Made by a program: the position numbers and the translations under genes
NCBI GenBank assembly: GCA_021029095.1
Contig: JAJOHG010000095.1
Span: 1 to 64,000, forward strand
Direction: 5' to 3'
Length of the DNA stretch: 64,000 nucleotides
DNA from: Phellopilus nigrolimitatus
Lineage: Eukaryota; Basidiomycota; Agaricomycetes; Hymenochaetales; Hymenochaetaceae
Shown here: positions 11,587 to 22,700 of the stretch, piece after piece
How the letters are laid out: every line of letters begins with the position of its first letter
Numbering within the stretch: the first letter of the stretch is position 1
The notes under the pieces: generated by a model
Database searches by the model: none
What the model was told of the DNA's origin: nothing
The model's input: only the letters and a program-made list of their open reading frames with translations

Positions 11587-11860
11587 GTGAAGCGCTGGGC
11601 CTCAAGGCTTTTATCAGGCAGGCAAAAAAGAGTGCTAGCAAAGGCCAAGTCCCAACTTTTGGCTCGGGTAGGTGACGAGCTGAGAGTTATGGGCGCCTCG
11701 CACACACTGTGGAGAGACGGCGATACTCGAAAAGGCGGACAGTCTGAAGGCGAACGAGCCTCGGATCTCTACAACCAGGCGCGTGAACGCTTTCCAGGAA
11801 AGACGGCGCTAACCTGCTCCATGTTTCTAAGATCGAACCGTCTGATTTTTCTTCACTTGG
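11587..11860 (+). pseudogene. Cytosine deaminase exon-1 relic
   Basis: Translation shows LGLKA..IRQAKKSA and a broken LRVMGAS..HT, matching the first exon of the intact deaminase at 15109. The HGETATLE zinc motif is lost, as are all later exons. It is followed by a SLKAN-like tail and unrelated sequence. A matching relic lies inverted at 47441-47700. Confidence 0.75.
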
Positions 11861-12934
11861 TGAATCTATGCCGCATAGTTCTCGTGCAGACTTCGCTGCC
11901 TCGGAGCATTTGGCGCGGAGAGACCGCACTGAGGTCGAGCGGTACGAGCACGCATGCTCCATCTTCTCCGCGTCGGGTATCGCTTCCAGCCCATGGTGGC
12001 CTTGCACACGGCGAGCACCTTGCTTTGAGTTTGCCACGACGGCAACCGCTCAACCGACTGTTTGCACCAGCCAGTCATCCTTCTCCTCGATGCTATATTT
12101 AAAGGACGTTCATCACGTTTGCGAGGCGCAGGCGATCCATTACGGCGGCACATGCGAGGAAACTGGCAAGCGACAAGGACTCGAAGTTGCCGAATGAATT
12201 CGAGTCGGACGAGAAACCAAATTGCGGTTAAAAGCGGCGAAGATAGAGACATGCATGTGAGTTTAATACTGTCGTAGAGATGGGCGGGGCATGTCAACTG
12301 GCGAGAGGCCGTGGTACGTGTGAGAGCGAAAAACGAAGTCCGAAGTCTTCCGTATCTCATTTTGTGTTTGATTGTTGTGCTCTTTTTTCGAAATCTGGCT
12401 TCGAGTGGCTCAGTCGTGCAGATACGGTCAGAAGGTACTGCGGTCGGTTGTGTAAGAAGCATGTAGGACAAAGAAATGATAAACTCGTCTTAGATTCCTT
12501 CCACCACCTTCTCTCGTACTGGTTCGACATGGCCACCGGCTCTCCTCTTCAACGCGCTGCTTAGCTGCCATGATTCAAGCCTGTCCGCGGAGAAACGCCC
12601 TCGGCACGGATTGACTAAGCACACTCTCGGACGAGCAGCATGATATTATACACTTTAAACAGGTATGCAGACAAACATTGAACAAAAACAATAATAAAAT
12701 AAACCAATCCATCCCGCTATCTATGGAAAGGTATAATATGTATACAGAAAACATGAATAGGTAGAAACATCTGTAGATGATACCGGGGCGCCTCGAAGGC
12801 ATGCACGAAGGCCAATGCAAAGGTATGTTTCCTTTGAGAAAGCAGTATGAAAGAAAGAAAGAAAATGATAAAACTTTGAATCAGAACCTGAAGAGCGCGT
12901 CGACACTAGCCATGAGACGGCGTTGTTTCATACT

Positions 12935-14339
12935 TGCCTGGGCACAGGTGTGTGGGGTGGCATCGACGGCGTTGAGCAGCTCTGTTGTCATGTCGTTGCG
13001 ACAGCGTTCATCTGCACGGGTGTCGGTGCCGGTGCTACGGGTGCGGATTAGGGCACGGGGGCAGGCTTGTGCCGTTTTGTCGGAGCAGGTGTCTCTACAT
13101 CGTCATCATCGCGACGCCTTTTCTGTCCTGCTGTTGGCTTTCTCTTTGGTTCGCCCGCCTCCTCAGACGACAGAGCGCCAGTCTGCTGTGCCGTGCGGCG
13201 GGTACGAGGCTTTGGTTTGGGAACCTCAAGAGCACACGTCCTCTTGCTTCGAAATGTCCGCGTTTTGGACGGATCGACCGACTCCGCAGGCGGCGCTGGC
13301 ACTGGAGGAGGCGCGACTGGTGCTTGCGTTGCCTTTTGTCGTGTCTTGCGCGCTGGCTTCGCGGGAGGTGCTGGTGCTCGGGTACGAACGCGTGCGCTAG
13401 TGGGGTTAGCAGGTGCAGTGGAAGCGGCGGGTGCGTCAGTTGGTGCGGAGGTTGGGTTGTTGGGTTGTGTGGCTTTTGTCCTGGCCCGCGTTCGCGGACC
13501 AGTGTCTTCTGTCATGTTGTCGATGGACTGGGCGGCTTGAGGCTTCCTGGCCACGCGAGTGGCTGGACCCGCCTTCGCCCTCCTGGTAGTTACTCCCTTT
13601 GCTCGAGGGACTTTTTCATCTGCGTTGGAAGGCGATTCTGAGGATCGCAGACATTGCTCATCAGCAAGCAGTTGGGCAGAAAACGAAGATGTTTGCTTAC
13701 TTCTTTTACGGTCTTGGCTTACAGAGTTCCCCAAAACTGTGGCATCTTTGATCGGCTGAGCGTCTCCGTCAACTAAATTTCCTGCCAATGTGGCGCGGCG
13801 TTTTGTGTCGCTTGTCGCGGAGGAGGCACCGTTACCCTTCGGGATGTTGTCTTGCGCAGTGATGCGGTCGGTGACGGCGCCCCCTGCCTCAGCTACATAG
13901 ACACCGTCGTTTGAATGTGCGTTGGTAGCGGCAGCGGAGGTTCCGTTGTTTGTGGCGGAGAGTCTGTTGGTCCTCTGGGCGTCCATGGCCTTGCGGAATC
14001 GCTCGCTAGCGATGGGCATCTCAGCTACCACGATACGTTTAAAGTCCCTGAAGTCGAAGCCATCTTCAGCCCCATAATGTCCGACATTCATTCCATCGAT
14101 GTCGTCGTCGACGTCGGCGTCTTTGGAGACAGTAAATTTGTGCTTTGCGGGCTTGTTTCCCCGAGCACGTTGGCGATATGCCCACTCGACAAAGCGCGGT
14201 CATACGCAGTGTTGTCTTGAGCAATGCTCGCAATGCTACAGCTTGTGGAACGACCAAGGACGATCCTGCTTCTGGTTTGAGTCCCCTTCCTCTGGCGACG
14301 CAGCTTTTTGGCGAAATTGCCCCCTGGGATGCCGCTCAT
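12935..14339 (-). pseudogene. Frameshifted copy of a basic, low-complexity protein gene
   Basis: Two minus-strand frames, 14339-14150 (MSGIPGGNFAKKLRRQ) and 14091-13048 (MNVGHYGAEDGFDFRDF onward), match one continuous 429-residue frame at 45095-46384. About 7 bases present there after RALSS are absent here near 14195, which shifts the frame. Downstream the protein is Ala/Pro/Thr/Lys-rich, ending in a bipartite nuclear-signal-like KRRRDDDDVETPAPTKRHK. It may still be translated from the internal ATG at 14091. The family is not recognised; a nuclear location is inferred from the basic tail only. Confidence 0.65.
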
Positions 14340-14399
14340 ATCTTTCTAATGTGCTATGGTTTTTGGCGGATTAGGTTATGAATGTGGACCTGAGCCTAA

Positions 14400-15108
14400 G
14401 TTGAGATTCGAGCGTAAGTGGAGTGGATGGTTCGGAGATGGTTGTAGTAGTTGGTCAAGAAGTTGATTTGTTTTCAGCCTGCAATTTACATACTCTGAGC
14501 CACTGTGGCTGAGTCACGTGTCATGTTCATTCTACTAATTACGTCTTTTCAGGAGAACGCATTATGACGATCTTTGACAAGGACGATGTTCAAAGTATAT
14601 GAGTTTCGTTTTGAGAAAACACGAAGCGTGCTCTTGCCGGGAGTAGCTCATTATATGCACACTAAAATACGTGTAAAATAGCTGTCTTATGATATACCGT
14701 ACATTCACAGTGCTCTGTAACGGAGTGGAGAAGGCGAGGCTTTCGCGAATGAATGTCATCGAACCAGAGAGAGTAACATATGTAGGTATGGTTAGTTTGG
14801 AACTATGTACCGTCAAGTTGACGTTTGAGTACTTACGTAATGTGCACGTATTTTCGCACGAATGAAATCTTTGGTTTAACGACTCTATTCTATTTTCTTC
14901 CCTTTTTTTCACTTACCACAGTGTTCTCTGTTCGTCTTTCTTCTTGCTGAATGTATGACATTCACCAATGTTTTTTTTCCACGAATTTATGGCCTCTGTG
15001 ATTTGTAAACCGAACGCAGGACTACTTATACGATAAGGACCGTGCTGACGGACATCGGCCGATTGTACCATAAACCACAACCACCACGATCGCTCTCCGA
15101 ATCGAGTC
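14400..15108 (+). promoter_or_regulatory. Upstream region of the intact deaminase, conserved among copies
   Basis: There is no gene here. The stretch just before the ATG (about 14640-15108) recurs, inverted, upstream of the 44.4-kb copy, and partly at 53.44-53.6 and 55.32-55.57 kb. Shared blocks include TATGGTACAATCGG-like sequence (read on the opposite strand) and a tract around the TTCGTGCGAAAATACGTG-like element at 14845. I read it as promoter and 5' leader. No transcription start can be placed. Confidence 0.4.
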
Positions 15109-15749
15109 ATGATGGAAAAGTTTGATGATGTGCTAGGTCTCAAGGCTGCCATCGAGCAGGCGAAGAAGAGCGCTAGTGAAGGCGGTGTTCCAATCGGCTC
15201 GTCGATTGTTGCGAATGTGGATGGCGAGCTGAAGGTTATCGGTGCCTCCCACAACCAGCGCATTCAGAGGGACTCGGCTATCCTGCACGGTGAGACGGCG
15301 ACGCTCGAACAGGCGGGAAGGCTGAAGGCGAGTGTCTATCGAAACTCCACAATCGTGAGTATCAAGTTTTTTGTTGTAATTGGGCGCGTTGACGAGTTTT
15401 CATACTCGTAGTACACGACTCTTAGGTAAGACTTTGACAACCCGCCGCATTTTCCTTTTATTCAACTCAGTTTCAGCCCTTGTGACATGTGTACTGGTGC
15501 CATTCTGCTTTACAAGATCCCTCGGGTTGTCATCGGCGAGAACGTTAATTTCTTGGGAGGGGACGAATATCTGCGTGCGCGGGGTGTGGAGGTCATTGTT
15601 GTCGATAATCAAGATTGCAAGGACCTGATATCAAAATTTATAAAAGAGCATCCAGAAGTAAGTTGTGTTTTACGCTCATACTTTGAAATTGTCACGATGA
15701 TTCTGGTTACTTTCGAAAGGAGTGGAATGAAGATATAGGCGAACCATGA
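15109..15749 (+). CDS. Cytosine deaminase (Fcy1 family), intact
   Basis: Four exons join in frame: 15109-15354, a 14-nt microexon 15412-15425, 15477-15657 and 15720-15749. They total 471 nt, or 156 residues, close to the 158 of yeast Fcy1. Zinc-site motifs are present: HGETATLEQAG (His and catalytic Glu) and SPCDMCTGA (PCxxC). The C-terminus EWNEDIGEP is typical of the family. The enzyme deaminates cytosine to uracil in pyrimidine salvage and also acts on 5-fluorocytosine. The microexon encodes YTTL plus part of Ser just before PCDMC. This is the only intact member among six related stretches in the window. Confidence 0.92.
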
Positions 15750-15955
15750 AAGTCAAGTTGTACGGCGTGAAATCCATTATCACAGTAATACATGAGAAAG
15801 CGTTGGACTTTGGTGTCGCTGGGAAACCTCGAATAGTCGAAGACAAGTGCTTTAGGGCCATTACTCATTCTGAAATATTTGAACGCCGCGCCTCTGACAG
15901 TACAATGTAGGTGTACTATTGGTGACATGGTGAGTACTCATCCTTTTTCACTCTT

Positions 15956-16043
15956 GTGATGACTTCGTTTGCCGCCCCAGTCGTAGTCCTAAGGACGTTG
16001 ACGATCGGCAGAGCAACATAGCCAAACAGTTTTGCACCTCTGA
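15956..16043 (+). ncRNA. Candidate intronic box C/D snoRNA, unit 1
   Basis: C box GTGATGA at 15956-15962 and D box CTGA at 16040-16043 bracket a conserved block containing CCAGTCGTAGTCCTAAGGAC. The block is placed inside a GT-AG intron. The internal D' site reads TTGA rather than CTGA. A terminal stem is weak. The rRNA target is not identified. Confidence 0.45.
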
Positions 16044-16228
16044 TGCTCTTCATGCTTTTATCTTGTAAACACTGTCGATGATTACTGATCTTGATCCTTT
16101 CTTTTTCCAGGCGGAAGCTGTTCAGTATCGCTGAACAAAGAGTCTGATTTTCTGAAAAGTGTCTTCGGGTAACATATCTAGGATGTGCTTTTGGCGACGT
16201 GGTGAGTATATTTTCCTTTTGTTTCTTC

Positions 16229-16307
16229 ATGACGATTTCGTGCTGGCACCAGTCGTAGTCCCAAGGACGCTGACGATTGGCAGAGCAACAACGTTTTGCA
16301 CCTCTGA
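16229..16307 (+). ncRNA. Candidate intronic box C/D snoRNA, unit 2
   Basis: The C box is imperfect (ATGACGA, 16229-16235). The D box is CTGA (16304-16307) and the D' box is CTGA in GGACGCTGACG. The core CCAGTCGTAGTCCCAAGGAC is nearly identical to units 1 and 3. Confidence 0.42.
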
Positions 16308-16479
16308 TACTCTCAATCTTTTTATCTCGCAAACATCACCGAATGTCTACTGACCTTGCTTCCTTTTTGGCCAGGCGAAAGCTTTTCTAGCTTCTTCAAT
16401 GCTGAATAAAAGGTGTCTGTCTCTCAGACGTGTGGGCTCTTTCAGTGACGTGGTGAGCATTTTTTTATTTTATTTTCTC

Positions 16480-16558
16480 GGGATGATTTCGTGCTGGCAC
16501 CAGTCGTAGTCCTAAGGACACTGACGATTGGCAGAGCAACACAGTTTCGCACCTCTGA
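16480..16558 (+). ncRNA. Candidate intronic box C/D snoRNA, unit 3
   Basis: The C box is GGGATGA (16480-16486, one mismatch) and the D box is CTGA (16555-16558). The D' box is CTGA in GGACACTGACG. It lies in the third intron-like unit. Confidence 0.42.
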
Positions 16559-16699
16559 TATACTTCCTTTGTTTTGTAAACACTACCAAATCATTACTGA
16601 CCTTGTTACTTTTTTTTACCAGGCGAAGCTGCTCTGTATCGTCGAATAAGGGTCTGGCTCTCAGATAGACCCCGCGAAGCCTTCGCATAACTGCAGACT

Positions 16700-17244
16700 T
16701 CGTGCAGGAACCACGCAGCGCTCGCGCGCTTTTCAGGCCTTCAAAACAAATATGAGATGTACTATTTTTTCCTCGCGGAGACGCCTTTGTTTACGTCGGC
16801 AGGCTCTTGAGTGTACTTTGTTTCCGTTCGTTTGTACTAGCTCTGAGTAATTCTCTGTAAGACTAGCTTTCGTTGGAAATAGCCTGATTTTGGAGGCTCT
16901 GATGTCAATCACTTCCGCCTTTGTGTCTTGATAGTCATTTACCTTTTGAGCCTACTCTGCTTCCTTGCGCAAATACGCGCTGTGATGCAACGAAATTACG
17001 GGGCAGGGTATCGTCGAAAAATCAAATTAAAATGCAAGCCACGAAAGAATGGTGGTCTGTGCCTGATGTACATAAGCGAGTTACAGTATTCCGGGGAGAG
17101 CAGCGAGAATATAGCGATACATGTAAAAATCCGAGTTTAAGTGCAGAGCTAGATGATGATTCGCGTTCTAGAGGTCTCTATTCACTGAATCTTAAGGCCA
17201 TCACTGCAGCTCGAACGCAGGAGTATATAGAAAGAGTCAACAGG
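16700..17244. other. Intergenic, no gene seen
   Basis: This AT-rich spacer separates the snoRNA-like array from the convergent hypothetical gene. Its open frames extend antisense into that gene and are shadows. Confidence 0.5.
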
Positions 17245-18024
17245 TCATCGTGCACTCGACAGGACATCGCGCCCGCCGGCCTGCAGTTCGATGCCCTCTT
17301 TTTCGATCAGGCGGCGCACGTAAGCGTCGTCGGGCTTGATGTCGCCCTGCGTCGGACAAAACGTCGAGCGGAACGTCTGCCCTTCCGCATTGACCCATTG
17401 CGCAGTGTATACCAAAATCCGTATGCCCTGGAATGGAAGCAGAATCAGTGCCGAAGGCAGACGAAGAGAAACGGTCAAGATTATACGCACGATTAGCTCC
17501 TTGTCTGTATCCACGACACCACCGTCCAGCAGCGTTACACTCCGCCACTTGCCATTCCCACCCCTCGCGAAGGCCTGGGCGTTTTTCTGGTTACCAACTG
17601 AGTAAGCAATAGAAGACGATTGAAACAAAAACGACCTTACATCGAACTTGTAGGGCCATGGCGCGTCCATGGAGCTCGGGCCCAGCATGAGCGCAGGCAG
17701 AAACAGCGCGGACATCAGGCAGAAGTCGTACGCATACTTTTGCGCGAGGTCCTCCGGCTCGTCCGCATTTGTATCCGTCTCCACGTCGGCCTCGTAATCG
17801 TTTTCGCAGCATATGGTCGCAGACGAGGAGGATAGAAAAGACGAAGCCGACTTGGGCGAGGCTGTCGGGGAGGAGGGTGCTGAAGAGGTGTCGTAGATGC
17901 CACTGACGACGGACATGAGAGACTGGAAAGGCGCGGACGATGCGCCGTCCTTGATGTCTGCGAGCGGTGTGGGCGGCTTAAACTGGCCGTCCTGCGAAAC
18001 TGAGGAAGGGCGAGGCAGAGACAT
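17245..18024 (-). CDS. Conserved-looking hypothetical protein
   Basis: The start is taken at MSLPRPSSVSQ (18024). The frame is open further upstream to 18159, but that part is not protein-like. The product has a Ser/Ala/Pro-rich N-terminal third (SSAPSSPTASPKSASS), an acidic stretch, one hydrophobic segment (CLMSALFLPALMLGP), and a C-terminal domain containing GKWRSVTLLDGGVVDTD, ILVYTAQWVNAEGQTF and PDDAYVRRLIEKEG. Two segments (near 17598-17640 and 17430-17492) have GT-AG ends. The second is exactly 63 nt and could be an intron or retained coding. I do not recognise the family. Confidence 0.6.
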   Translation of the reverse strand: MSLPRPSSVSQDGQFKPPTPLADIKDGASSAPFQSLMSVVSGIYDTSSAPSSPTASPKSASSFLSSSSATICCENDYEADVETDTNADEPEDLAQKYAYDFCLMSALFLPALMLGPSSMDAPWPYKFDVRSFLFQSSSIAYSVGNQKNAQAFARGGNGKWRSVTLLDGGVVDTDKELIVRIILTVSLRLPSALILLPFQGIRILVYTAQWVNAEGQTFRSTFCPTQGDIKPDDAYVRRLIEKEGIELQAGGRDVLSSAR

Positions 18025-18483
18025 TGTATCGCGGTAGAAGACGTTAGACGCGATGAATCGCAAAAGAAGCGAAATGGATGTAGGTCGGGGCAGAGGAGCG
18101 CGTTGGTGGCCTTGGCCTTTTATGCAACATACGTCCTGAGCTTGGATGCCCGGCCACATTGGTGGAGAAGTGGAGCGTGCTTATCCGCCGTCAAAGCTAG
18201 AGGACAATGGGCGGACAACAGTGTAGGGGACAGAAGGACTTTCCGAGCGCGTGGGTGTGGCTCAGCTTCAATTTTCCACGAGGCGATTAGCATGGGACTA
18301 TTTTCGCTTCTCTGTTTTTTCGGTGAAAATGTGTTATTTAAAACTCAATTCATTGTAGTCCCACACTACCACAGAAGTGCAAAAGAACCCTGCCCTATGA
18401 TTTCAAAAGGAAAATCTCCAAAAGCAGTTTAGCCGAACAAGCCGAAGCTCAAGGACGAGTCGGAATGAGCTCACCTCAAATTC

Positions 18484-19424
18484 TCACTCAAAATTCACTA
18501 TCTTGCCTTTCACCCACTCTCCCTTCCTACGCGCATCCACGATGCGCATCTCCAGCTCATCGAAGACCGCGACGTGCTTCGTTACCGTGAACCCCAGCTT
18601 CGCGAACAGGCCGACGCTCGCGGCGTTGCCCGCGCCGATGCGCACGACGAGTTTGTCCGCAGCTACGGGCAGCATTGGCGGCGAGTCGCAGGATGTCGCG
18701 AAGGAGAGAAGCAGCTGGAGCGCCTCCGACGCATACCCTCTTCGCCGAAACGTGCTTTCTGTGAGTTACCAAAGCTAGTGCTGAGAATCTTCCCCTGAGA
18801 ATGAACGGCCGTGCGGAGCGTACCAGCGATCATGACCTCCGCCTCGATCTCAAATTCCTCATCCTCCGGGGACCCTTTGAAAAACAAATTCACGTCCCCG
18901 ATCATGCGCGACGGATCGCAGTCGGCCTCCGAAAGCACAGCTTTGGACGTGTCTTCATCTGAAGAGGCCTCCGAGTCCCGAGCAAGGACGATGAACGTCA
19001 GTTCTGAAAGTATAAGTCAGTTCGCAATAAACATTGTCTTACTACAAATACGCGAACGTACTATCCTCGTCTTCCTGCCACTTGCCTAGAAGATGGTTAG
19101 TAATCTCCCGTAAAGAAGGGACGATACGGGACGACACGGGACGCACGCTGCATGTCATGCTCCTCCTCCAGGTTCAAAGGCTCGCTAGCTGTCAGCTCCC
19201 GCAGCTCCGGGTCGGCCATCCACGCATGGTACTTCTATCTGACAGTCCCATTCTCAACGAATATCTCTTCGTACGAATGGTCTCGAGGTGCTGACTTCTA
19301 CATGCTCTCTCCTGCACGGTGTTAGTTTTAGCTACGATTCGGTCGGACAGCAAGTAGTAACACACCTGTAGGGAACTAGAATTACGTTTCGCCCGATCAG
19401 CGCAGTGTGCTGGTTGACCTTCAT
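18484..19424 (-). CDS. NAT9-like GNAT N-acetyltransferase
   Basis: Six exons join in frame: 19424-19366, 19311-19296, 19234-19147, 19085-19062, 19003-18824 and 18758-18484. The total is 642 nt, 213 residues. The N-terminus MKVNQHTALIGRNVILVPYR, followed by YHAWMADPELRELTASEP and KWQEDED, matches the NAT9 layout. The GNAT core shows MIGDVNLFF, EIEAEVMIAG, then RRRGYASEALQLLL (acetyl-CoA loop) and GAGNAASVGLFAKLGF. Human NAT9 is about 207 residues. The family acetylates protein N-termini or acts in microtubule stability; substrate here is unknown. Very small exons (16 and 24 nt) make automated prediction error-prone. Confidence 0.88.
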
Positions 19425-19733
19425 GAGATAATTCAGTGCGCAAAGCTCAAGCGTGCTAAGCAGCTTTACTTATTTGAAATTTGAATCACAATCATTTTGT
19501 ATTCGTGAGAACAATTATATTGTACACTTTCTTGTAATACATAGATCCGTTCCAACATGCAAATAAAGTAAAAAAAGTCTACGTAAGAGAACAGAAAACC
19601 ATGAGCGCGATCGAAAAAGAGAAATGTATAATGTAGCGGAAACTAGTGGAAACAATTGTGTATAATGGCTCGGCCGTCCTGTTTTCAACATGCGTATTAG
19701 CTTTGCCTGCTTTTTTGTTGTCTGACCTGCCGG

Positions 19734-22700
19734 TCAAAAGTATATCTTCCCCGGCATCTTGCTCGCCAGGTTCATCACTCCATGTATATGGTACTGCTCG
19801 CCGACGAGCTCCTTCGTCGCGAGCATGAGCCGGTCGATGCGCGTGACGATCCCGAACGCAGTCGCGACGCCCACGCTGAAGTATCTGCGCAACATAGATG
19901 ATCAGAACTCCACTTTCGACGAAAAGATAATAGGAGAAAAGAGCGGACACGACGTACAGATACTGCTCGTTCTCGAGCGTGTCAATCGTGAGCGCGCGCG
20001 GCAGTCCGAAGTCCTCCTGCCCGTCGTGGTGCGCGACGAAGCGGTCGAGCAGCGGGCACGGCGTGATCTGCGGGAGGGGTGTGCCCGTCCGCAGAGCGAT
20101 TGAAATCATGCCTGTTCGATCTCGCATGTCAGTGCTTCCCGTCTATTTTCTAAAGAAAGGAGGGAGGCCACGCACAGATGACCGACAGGATGTCGCCCTG
20201 GAAGTCCGCGTCCATGAACCGCGTCCGCCGGAGGAACGCGCGCGCCCATGTCGGCTCGAGGTGCTCCTCGACCGAGCGCAGATGCGAGAGGAGGTACGCG
20301 ATTTCCCTGTAAAGACACATTTTTCGTAAATCGCGGGATATTAACAGGACAGACGAGCGAGCGTACGTCTGGATATCGAGCAGCCGCTGATACCTGTCCG
20401 CGGGCCATTTCCCCTGCAGCGAGAACTAATTTGAACAATTCGTCAGCCTAGCCACTCTCGCAAAACAGAAGCGCGCCACCCAATGAAACGAAGGTGCGAA
20501 AGGGGGAAAACGCACCTCAAATGCAACGTTGCGCTTCAGTACGCGCGTGCGGTTGAGCTTCATGCGCACCGCCGCGAGATTCGCGACGATCTCCTCTGTC
20601 TTCGCGCGGTCGCGCACGGTCGCGAACGAGACGATGTCACAGTAGAGCTGCCCGAGCTGCCCGGCGGTCGTCGCGTACGCCGTGCGGAGATAGCTGCGCA
20701 GCGTCGTCGAGGGAGGGAGGAACGAGGTGATGCTGAACGAAAAGACGAGGCATGAGTAGGTTAGGTGAATATATGGTGAACTTGATGTGCTTTACGCACA
20801 AGGCGGCAGTCGTGCCCATTGTAACCAATATGAAACGTTTCTGTAAATACCCATTGAATATCATCAAAAATTTAGTAAAATAAATAACGCACATATGCAA
20901 CTTCATATCCCCATCCTAACCAAAAAAAACCCCCAATCAATCATCCGTCGCCCCCTTGCCCATAAAATTAAAAAAAAAAACTCACCAGCAACCGATATCG
21001 ACGGGTTATGCGTGTCCTGCCACGAGTAGCCGATGACAAGCTGGCTCGTGAGGAAGAAGAACGCAACGTTGATCGGCGGGCCGGGGTAGTGCACGCGCAC
21101 GAAAAAGAAGAACGGGAAGCAGCACGCCGCGACCGCCGCGAGCCCGAATGCGTTGCCCCGCCCGGTGCCCGTCGAGATGTACCTGCATGGATTTCTTTTT
21201 TTCAGATTATTCTGGAGAAGAGAGGGACGCGGACGCGGACGCACCACATGATCATGCCGACGACTCCCCCGAAGAACGTGCTCAGTACACGCGCGGCGAG
21301 GCCGAAGACGGTGTCTCCCCTGAATCTACTAATCGTAGTCTGTCCAAGGACTCTACAATCAAAAAGATATCCCGTTTCAGACTACTTTTCCGAGACAGCA
21401 CTTAATAAAACGCACATGCACCACACATATCTCTCCGCTTCCAACAACAACAACACATAAGAAAAACATAACGCGCACAACAGAAAAAAACGTCACTGCT
21501 CACCGACTGCGAAGCCTGCCGTCCGCGCCAAGAAGGCGGGCAGGCTGAGAATGCCCGCCATCACCCCGGCCTTGAACGCCGCGACGGCGTTCCCGTGGCC
21601 AAGTGAGCTGATCGCATCGTGCAGCGCACGGCCGACTGCCTCGAGCGTGTTGCGCGGAGGCAGCGCGTCTGGGTTGCGGTAGCTCGCGTAGCCCAACGGC
21701 TGCTCCACCTCCATCCCGGAGATCACGTCTGTTTCAGAGCGCGCCATCAGCCAGCATATCTCTTTCATTCTATTCTATTCTATTTTGTTTGAGAAAGAGA
21801 GACGCACCAGGATCCTCCTCGTCCTCGGGCTGCGCGTTGTTGTACAGCGGGTCCCACCGGCTCCACGTGAACAGCTTGCGCAGCGGGTCGATCGGCGCCC
21901 AGAAGCGCACATGCTGGCGCGTCGACTCCAGGCGCGTGATCTCGTCGAGCTGCAGATTAATACGCAGTTTCAGTGGCAGGTGAGCATGGGCGCGGACGAA
22001 GGGCGCACCAGCTCGATAAGGTCCTGCACGAAATGGATGAGGTGGTATTGGTAGAGGAAGCTCTGGAAGAGGTAGCGGTGCGGCGGTGGGTCTTCCCCGG
22101 ACGGCGAGCCGAAGTGATTTGGGTCGATGGCGGCACGGTACATAGCCAAGACGATGTGTCTGCAGAGCGTCATATGAGTTAGAATAATAAATAAAAACAA
22201 AAACAAAAAAGCAGCCCACCGCTTTGTCTTCCGAAACTCCTCCAAGCACGCCTTTAAACGCGCCTTCACCTCCTCATTCTCAAGTACCACTTCCTCACAC
22301 ATCCGCTCCCCCGCCCTCCGGCGTATGCGTCCCCTTACGCCCCTCCACACGCGCTTCCACAGCCGGTCATCATTCACACGCTGGAGCCAGCCCGTGCAGT
22401 GGTCCAGCGCGTCCGCCGCGCAGCCCAGAAGCGCGCCGGCGCTCTCGCCGAGGAGGCACGTCATGCGGAAGCGCAGCGCGTCCGCGCCGGCGTGCGCGAG
22501 GCGCGTCTCGAGGTTGAGGTACGCTTGCGACTCGAACGCGCCAACGGCGTGCTCCGGCGCGCGCGCGCGCACCTCATGGAAGAGCGAACCGAGATGCGGG
22601 TGCCCAGGCGTGTGCGCGTGCGCGTGTGCGGCGTGCGGCAGGCTGAAGTAGTGCGGGAGAGCCGTGGTGTGCCGCCGCCGCCGGCGCGACGCGATCGAGG

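Larger units (their letters stand above)
8360..16120 (+). repeat. Left arm of a large inverted duplication
   Basis: Gene order here is CHAT, deaminase relic, basic protein, deaminase, snoRNA-like unit. The same order returns in opposite orientation at about 43.55-51.2 kb. Homology includes intergenic DNA, for example the 3' flank of both CHAT genes and the stretch around 10.97-11.25 kb against 48.0-48.3 kb. It is therefore a segmental duplication, not convergent gene order. Arm edges are approximate. Confidence 0.8.
15927..16700 (+). repeat. Three tandem intron/exon-like units downstream of the deaminase
   Basis: Units of about 250-270 bp start near 15927, 16199 and 16453. Each begins with a consensus donor (GTGAGTA or GTGAGCA) after GACRTG and ends with a pyrimidine-rich CCAG followed by GCG(A)AAGCT. 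The layout is therefore intron plus about 80-nt exon, repeated. The exons have no conserved reading frame. Each intron contains one conserved 80-90 nt block with C and D boxes (see the ncRNA entries). This resembles a non-coding snoRNA host transcript. Confidence 0.65.
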
